A DNA stretch of 58,667 nucleotides from Pseudomonadota bacterium (lineage in GTDB: Bacteria; Pseudomonadota; Gammaproteobacteria; Acidiferrobacterales; UBA6901). Position 1 is the stretch's first letter, and the number at the start of each line of letters is the position of its first letter. The stretch lies in the NCBI GenBank assembly GCA_021785795.1, contig JAJYEK010000008.1:1-58667 (forward strand). Reading direction: 5' to 3'. Shown one piece after another: positions 53,909-58,667 of this stretch. The notes under the pieces were generated by a model that was given only the letters and a program-made list of their open reading frames with translations, was not told where the DNA came from and ran no database searches. Position numbers and translations under genes: made by a program.

Positions 53909-55027
53909 ATGACACCATCCGCAAACGCTGTCACGCCGGACCGCGAGCCCTCCCTCAGTTCGGTCATTCAGCGCATCGCGACCGGCCCGGAACTGAGCAA
54001 GGACCTCTCGCAGGAAGAGACGTGCCGCGCGATGCGCCAGATCCTGGAGGCCCGCGCAGACCCGGTTCAGGCCGGGGTTTTCCTGATTGCACTGCGCATG
54101 AAGCGCGAGACCGACGATGAGAATCTGGGTGTTCTCGACGCGCTGCTCGAGAAAACCGCCACCGTCACCGCGCCGGTCGACGAGGTCCTGGACATCGCCG
54201 ATCCCTATGACGGCTACGCGCGCTCGCTGCCGGCCTCGCCGTTTCTGCCGGCTCTAATGGCCGCCTGCGGGGTACCGGCGATCACGCACGGGGTCGAGAG
54301 CATGGGACCGAAGTACGGGGTGACCCACCGCCAGGTGCTGCGCGCCGCAGGCGTGCCGGTCGACCTCACCCCCCAGCAGGCGGCGGGACGCCTCGCGGAT
54401 CCGGCGGTCGGCTGGGCATACCTGGACCAGAGCGCCTTCTGTCCTGCGCTCTATCAGCTCAGCGGACTGCGGCGCCTCATCGTCAAGCGCCCGGTGCTTA
54501 CCACGGTGGAGGCGCTCCTGGGACCCGTTCGCGGGCGGACGCATACGCATCTCATGACTGGCTACGTGCACAAGCCCTACGCCCGCGTCTATGCGATGCT
54601 CGCCCGCCATTCAGGCTTCGATTCGGCGCTGCTCGTGCGCGGCATCGAGGGCGGCGTCATTCCCTCGCTGCGCCAGGCCGGCAAGCTGTACTTCTACCAC
54701 GACCGCGCCGAGGAGCAGTCCCTCGACCTCGATCCGGAAACGCTCGGCATCGACCAGGCGCTGCGTGCCGCGCCTCTGCCGCCCGAGTTGGCGCCGGCGG
54801 AGGGTGACGAAACCGCGCGGCTCGACACGGCAGCAGTGGCCAAGGCCGCTGCACAGGCCGGCGCTGCAGCGCTAGGCGGAGCATCCGGACCAGTACGCGA
54901 CAGCCTGGTCTACGCCGGGGCGATCTGCCTGTGGCATCTGGGCCGCCACGACTCTCTGTCCGCGGCCGCACAGCAAGTGCGGCGCGTGCTCGATTCCGGC
55001 GCAGCGCGCACGCGCCTGCCGTCCTGA
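53909..55027 (+). CDS. Anthranilate phosphoribosyltransferase-like protein
   Basis: A 372-residue TrpD-family (TrpD2/YbiB-like) protein. It has the N-terminal helical domain (LSQEETCRAMRQILEARADP and FLIALRMKRETDDENLGVLDA) and a C-terminal Rossmann-like core, but the GTGGD phosphoribosyl-pyrophosphate loop is replaced by DPYDGYARS. As in YbiB, it may bind nucleic acid rather than make tryptophan. No other trp genes are near. Confidence 0.85.
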   Translation: MTPSANAVTPDREPSLSSVIQRIATGPELSKDLSQEETCRAMRQILEARADPVQAGVFLIALRMKRETDDENLGVLDALLEKTATVTAPVDEVLDIADPYDGYARSLPASPFLPALMAACGVPAITHGVESMGPKYGVTHRQVLRAAGVPVDLTPQQAAGRLADPAVGWAYLDQSAFCPALYQLSGLRRLIVKRPVLTTVEALLGPVRGRTHTHLMTGYVHKPYARVYAMLARHSGFDSALLVRGIEGGVIPSLRQAGKLYFYHDRAEEQSLDLDPETLGIDQALRAAPLPPELAPAEGDETARLDTAAVAKAAAQAGAAALGGASGPVRDSLVYAGAICLWHLGRHDSLSAAAQQVRRVLDSGAARTRLPS

Positions 55028-55040
55028 GGCACCGCCCGTG

Positions 55041-55712
55041 ATGCTCCGTATCCCTTCGGTTCTCGCTTCGGATGAACTTGCAGCCGCGACCGCCGTCCTT
55101 GCGACGGCCCGGTTTGTCGACGGCCGCCTGTCGGCAGGATCGGCCGCACGCCGGGTCAAGAACAACGAGGAGGCGGACCGCAAATCGCACGAACTGTCCC
55201 AGCTCGACAACCTGGTGATGGGAAAGCTCGTGCAGCACCCCGTATACCGCAACGGCGCGCTGCCTTTGAAGGTCGCTGCTCCGTATTATGCGCGCTACCT
55301 TCCGGGACGGGCCTATGGCGACCACGTGGACGACCCGGTAATGGGCGCGGACGGCGCCCTCTACCGCTCTGACATAGCCATCACGATCTTTCTCAACGAC
55401 CCGCGGCATTACGACGGTGGGGAGCTCGAAATACGCACCGCCTTTGGGACCAGCAGCGTCAAACTGCCGGCAGGGGATGCCGTCATGTATCCCGCCTCGA
55501 GCCTGCATCGCGTCGCGCCCGTAACACGTGGTGAGCGCCTGGTGGCAGTGACCTGGGCGCAGAGCCTGGTGCGCGACCCGGCACGGCGCGAGCTGCTGTA
55601 CGAGCTCAACCAGGCGCGCGAGACCCTGCTCGAAAAGTCCCCGGACGCACCCGAGACTGCGCGCGTCAACGCGGCATACGTGAACCTGGTGCGCATGTGG
55701 AGCGAATTCTGA
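55041..55712 (+). CDS. PiuC/YbiX-type Fe(II) 2OG hydroxylase
   Basis: A 223-residue PKHD-type dioxygenase. [19 protein letters not shown] shows the H-x-D iron site near residue 107, and [24 protein letters not shown] holds the distal His and 2OG Arg. The C-terminal helix ([14 protein letters not shown]) is usual for the family, which is often iron-regulated. Start ATG at 55041; a GTG sits three bases upstream. It probably shares a transcript with the TrpD-like gene. Confidence 0.92.
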   Translation: MLRIPSVLASDELAAATAVLATARFVDGRLSAGSAARRVKNNEEADRKSHELSQLDNLVMGKLVQHPVYRNGALPLKVAAPYYARYLPGRAYGDHVDDPVMGADGALYRSDIAITIFLNDPRHYDGGELEIRTAFGTSSVKLPAGDAVMYPASSLHRVAPVTRGERLVAVTWAQSLVRDPARRELLYELNQARETLLEKSPDAPETARVNAAYVNLVRMWSEF

Positions 55713-55729
55713 CCGCAACGGAGATTGCC

Positions 55730-56128
55730 ATGGACACCAAAGTCACCAAGACCGATGCCGAATGGCGGCAGCAACTCACGCCCGATGAATATCGCGTGAC
55801 TCGCGAGAAGGGCACTGAACGTGCCTTCACCGGAGCGTACCACGCCTGCAAGGACGAGGGCATATATCGCTGTGTATGCTGCGGCGCGGAGCTGTTCGAT
55901 TCACACACGAAATTCGATTCCGGGACCGGCTGGCCCAGCTTCTGGCAGCCGCTCGCCGCGCAGAATGTTGCAACCGAAGAGGACCGCAGCCTGTTCATGA
56001 AGCGCGTGGAAGTCCACTGCAGCCGCTGTAGCGCGCATCTCGGTCACGTATTCGACGACGGTCCCGCACCGACCGGGCTGCGTTACTGCATCAACTCGGC
56101 CGCGCTGCGCCTGGACCGCGGCCGCTGA
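55730..56128 (+). CDS. msrB: Peptide methionine (R)-S-oxide reductase
   Basis: A 132-residue MsrB. Zinc is bound by CVCC and CSRC pairs, and the catalytic Cys lies in [10 protein letters not shown] near the end, with [10 protein letters not shown] the substrate-site block. Reduces oxidised methionine in proteins. It starts 17 bases after the hydroxylase. Confidence 0.96.
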   Translation: MDTKVTKTDAEWRQQLTPDEYRVTREKGTERAFTGAYHACKDEGIYRCVCCGAELFDSHTKFDSGTGWPSFWQPLAAQNVATEEDRSLFMKRVEVHCSRCSAHLGHVFDDGPAPTGLRYCINSAALRLDRGR

Positions 56129-56142
56129 CCGCGTCCTGCAGC

Positions 56143-56565
56143 ATGGCCATCACAAATCCGTTCCATTACGCGTTTCCGGTGCACGATCTCGACGCCGCCC
56201 GCGCCTTCTACGGCGGCGTGCTCCGCTGCCCCGAGGGACGAAGCGATCGCACCTGGGTCGATTTCAATCTCTACGGACACCAGATCGTCGCCCATCTCGA
56301 TCCAGACACGGATCCCGTGCGGACGCGAAATCCCGTCGATGGTCAGGACGTACCGGTGCCGCATTTCGGCGTGGTGCTTCACATGGACCAGTGGCGGGAA
56401 CTCGTGGAGCGCCTGCGTGCAGCCGGCCAGCAATTCATCATCGAACCCGGCATCCGCTTCCGGGGCCAGGTAGGCGAACAGGCCACTGTCTTCCTTCTGG
56501 ATCCGAGCGGCAACGCGCTGGAGTTCAAGGCATTCGCCGATCCGGATCGCCTGTTCGCCAGCTAG
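56143..56565 (+). CDS. VOC (glyoxalase/bleomycin-resistance) family protein
   Basis: A 140-residue metal-dependent VOC-fold enzyme: [20 protein letters not shown] at the start (His metal ligand), [11 protein letters not shown] in the middle and [15 protein letters not shown] with the late Glu ligand. It resembles a dioxygenase/lyase group of VOC proteins of unknown substrate. Fifteen bases after msrB. Confidence 0.87.
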   Translation: MAITNPFHYAFPVHDLDAARAFYGGVLRCPEGRSDRTWVDFNLYGHQIVAHLDPDTDPVRTRNPVDGQDVPVPHFGVVLHMDQWRELVERLRAAGQQFIIEPGIRFRGQVGEQATVFLLDPSGNALEFKAFADPDRLFAS

Positions 56566-56797
56566 CAGCCCACCGTCACCGCCCCACCCTCCGGAATTCC
56601 ATGCCAGACGGGTTCTATATACTATTCGTATCGTATTGCGATATACTTAGTACTGAAGCCGAACTGAGGCAGCAGAGCATCATGATAGTTTGTGTCCTTC
56701 CGATTCCAGGCCATGCCGGCGGCGCCTGATCCAATGAGCCCTGCGGCCGCATACGCCGACCATACCGGCCGGCGCCGCTGTCCGGACTTCGCCTGAC

Positions 56798-58579
56798 ATG
56801 GCAGCAGATGCCCGCACGGTCCCGCTCGATCGGGACAGGCTGTCGGATTTCTCGCGCGACATCCGGGTTCTGCTGCTGGCAATGCTGGCGCTGGTGGTCG
56901 GCGCGGCCGCCGCCGGCATCGCATTTCTGCTGGTCAAGCTCATCGGAGCGATCACCAATCTCGTTTTCTACGGGCGCTTTTCCCTGGCCTTCTCTGTTCC
57001 CACCCGCCATTTCCTCGGACCCTGGATCGTGCTGGTGCCGGCCGCCGGCGGGCTGGTCGTTGGTCTCATGGCGCGTTTCGGTACCGAAAAAATCCGCGGC
57101 CACGGGATCCCAGAGGCTCTTGAGGCGATACTGACCGGCGGCAGCCGCATGGAACCCCGGGTCGCGCTGCTGAAGCCGCTGTCGTCGGCAATCGCGATCG
57201 GCACCGGCGGTCCATTCGGCGCTGAGGGACCGATCATCATGACCGGAGGCGCGTTCGGATCGTTGTTCGCACAACTGTTCCGGCTCTCGGCTTCCGAGCG
57301 CAAGACCCTGCTCGTCGCCGGCGCCGCCGCCGGCATGGCGGCAATTTTCGGCACGCCGGTCGCGGCCGTTCTCATTGCAGTGGAACTGCTGCTGTTCGAG
57401 TGGAAGCCGCGCAGCTTCATTCCGGTCACGATTGCTGCCGTGATCGCCGCGACACTGCGCCCATATTTGCTCGGGAGCGGACCGATGTTCCCGGTTGCGC
57501 CCCACCCGGCTCCCGGCCCACACATCATGCTGGCCGCCCTCGCTGTCGGCCTCGGCACCGGTCTCGCGGCGAGCCTTCTGACCCTGCTCGTCTACGGCAT
57601 GGAAGATCTCTTTGCCCGGACGCCGCTACACTGGATGTGGTGGCCGGCTGTCGGCGGCCTCGCCGTCGGAGCCGGCGGCCTCATTGACCCGCGTGTGCTC
57701 GGAGTGGGCTATGACACTATCCACGCGCTTCTCGGCGGAACGCTCGCCGGCCGGACGCTAGTCGAGCTGCTGATCGGAAAGACCCTGGTCTGGGGCATCG
57801 CGCTCGGATCCGGCACCTCCGGAGGTGTTCTGGCGCCCCTGCTCATCATCGGTGGGGCGCTGGGCGCGATCGCGGCTCACTGGATCCCGGTCGGCGATCC
57901 AAGCTTGTGGGCCATGGTGAGCATGGCCGCAATGATGGGCGGGACCATGGGCGCGCCGTTCACAGCCATCATTTTCGTGCTGGAGCTGACCCATGACCTG
58001 AACGTCATGCCGGCACTGCTGGTGGGCTGCATCGCTGCTCATGCAGTAATGGTGCTGCTCATGCGCCGCTCGATCCTAACCGAAAAAATCGCACGCCGCG
58101 GCTATCATGTCACCCGCGAATACAGCATCGATGTGCTCGAGCGCCTGCGGGTACGCGATGTGATGGACGCCGGTCCCCCAACAGTGCCGGCGGATATGCC
58201 GGTCCGGGAGCTGGCGAACCGGATCGCGTGCGGCGACCCGGAGCTTGCGCGTCACCACGCCCTGCCCATCCTGGACCAGGACGGGCAATTAGTCGGCATC
58301 ATTACCCGCCGTGATCTGCTGCGCGCCCTGGATGACGGGGCCGATCGCACGGTGATCGAGGCCGGAAGCCGTCGGCTCGCCGTGGCGTATCCCGACGAGA
58401 CGCTGGGTTGTGCGGCCGCACGCATGCTGCACCACCACGTGGGACGCCTCTTGGTGGTGAACCGGCAGGCCCCGCGTACACTGGTGGGCTATCTCGGGCG
58501 CCCCAACATATTGGAGGCAAGGCAGCGGGAGCTGGACGAGGAACAGCTGCGGGAAGCCGGCTGGCGATCCCGTTCCTAG
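56798..58579 (+). CDS. ClC chloride channel/antiporter with CBS domains
   Basis: A 593-residue membrane protein. About 400 residues make the ClC core with GGPFGAEGPIIM near residue 136 (anion path, gating Glu in EGP), GTSGGVLAPLLIIGGALGA near 340 and a Pro/Ala linker. Two CBS domains follow (VRDVMDAG near 455 and about 515-575), which bind nucleotides and regulate transport. Probably an H+/Cl- antiporter or related anion channel. Standalone after a 230-base gap. Confidence 0.93.
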   Translation: MAADARTVPLDRDRLSDFSRDIRVLLLAMLALVVGAAAAGIAFLLVKLIGAITNLVFYGRFSLAFSVPTRHFLGPWIVLVPAAGGLVVGLMARFGTEKIRGHGIPEALEAILTGGSRMEPRVALLKPLSSAIAIGTGGPFGAEGPIIMTGGAFGSLFAQLFRLSASERKTLLVAGAAAGMAAIFGTPVAAVLIAVELLLFEWKPRSFIPVTIAAVIAATLRPYLLGSGPMFPVAPHPAPGPHIMLAALAVGLGTGLAASLLTLLVYGMEDLFARTPLHWMWWPAVGGLAVGAGGLIDPRVLGVGYDTIHALLGGTLAGRTLVELLIGKTLVWGIALGSGTSGGVLAPLLIIGGALGAIAAHWIPVGDPSLWAMVSMAAMMGGTMGAPFTAIIFVLELTHDLNVMPALLVGCIAAHAVMVLLMRRSILTEKIARRGYHVTREYSIDVLERLRVRDVMDAGPPTVPADMPVRELANRIACGDPELARHHALPILDQDGQLVGIITRRDLLRALDDGADRTVIEAGSRRLAVAYPDETLGCAAARMLHHHVGRLLVVNRQAPRTLVGYLGRPNILEARQRELDEEQLREAGWRSRS

Positions 58580-58667
58580 GGGCGCTGACGTGCGCGGCCG
58601 GATGCCGCGCCAGCCGCCTAGCCGGCGGCGCCGGCTCCCGACGGCAGAACCCCTTCTCCCTCACCCC

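Noticed and set aside
58620..58636. AGCCGGC-GGC-GCCGGCT hairpin after the ClC gene
   Set aside because: A strong stem but no T-run follows, so not callable as a Rho-independent terminator.

Overview
The window is GC-rich, gene-dense chromosomal DNA of a Gram-negative, probably sulfur-oxidising gammaproteobacterium. Three conserved gene orders point to that class: miaA-hfq-hflX-hflK-hflC-DUF2065-hisZ-purA, prfB-lysS with the classical release-factor-2 frameshift site, and LpxO plus LPS-core glycosyltransferases. The sulfur operon, hydrogenase maturation genes and two TauE-type permeases suggest a chemolithotroph of the Acidiferrobacter/Sulfuricaulis kind. That placement is an inference from gene content, not from a database search.

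Layout. 1-4.5 kb: a DUF488 protein, an LpxO-like lipid A hydroxylase, a NapH-like polyferredoxin and a decayed IS200/IS605 element. 4.8-10.4 kb: twelve tightly packed minus-strand genes for sulfur handling (two YeeE/YedE permeases, a TusA, three very small membrane proteins, a Cys-less membrane rhodanese, three small DsrE-like or unknown proteins, an exported rhodanese and a cytochrome c). The operon is headed by a near-consensus sigma-54 promoter. 10.6-14.2 kb: a PhnD-like periplasmic sensor, a histidine kinase and a sigma-54 activator, which are the obvious regulators of that promoter. 14.3-18.7 kb: hoxV-hypC-hypD-hypX without hydrogenase structural genes, behind a perfect FNR/ANR-type box. 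19.2-24.2 kb: a TauE permease, a 2-oxoacid dehydrogenase E1 pair, and a thioredoxin reductase fused to two thioredoxin folds. 24.4-28.4 kb: an outer-membrane barrel and a divergent zinc ABC importer sharing a perfect Zur-type palindrome, then a small Cys-rich protein. 28.4-31.3 kb: a TnpB remnant, Ada, and a Zur/Fur regulator with its own box. 31.4-43.4 kb: housekeeping genes. 43.5-50.2 kb: a Sel1 protein, a phosphoesterase remnant and an LPS-core gene cluster. 50.3-58.6 kb: two unknown proteins, Fe/2OG oxygenases, a TauE permease, a Rieske protein, a TrpD-like transferase, MsrB, a VOC protein and a ClC channel with CBS domains.

How it may work together. The binding protein probably senses a sulfur compound and signals through the kinase to the activator, which opens the sigma-54 promoter. 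The resulting proteins would import or bind reduced sulfur (YeeE/TusA), pass sulfane sulfur between carriers (rhodaneses, TusA, DsrE-like) and deliver electrons to a c-type cytochrome. This operon with its regulator is the most likely undescribed system here. No tRNA, rRNA or CRISPR array was found.
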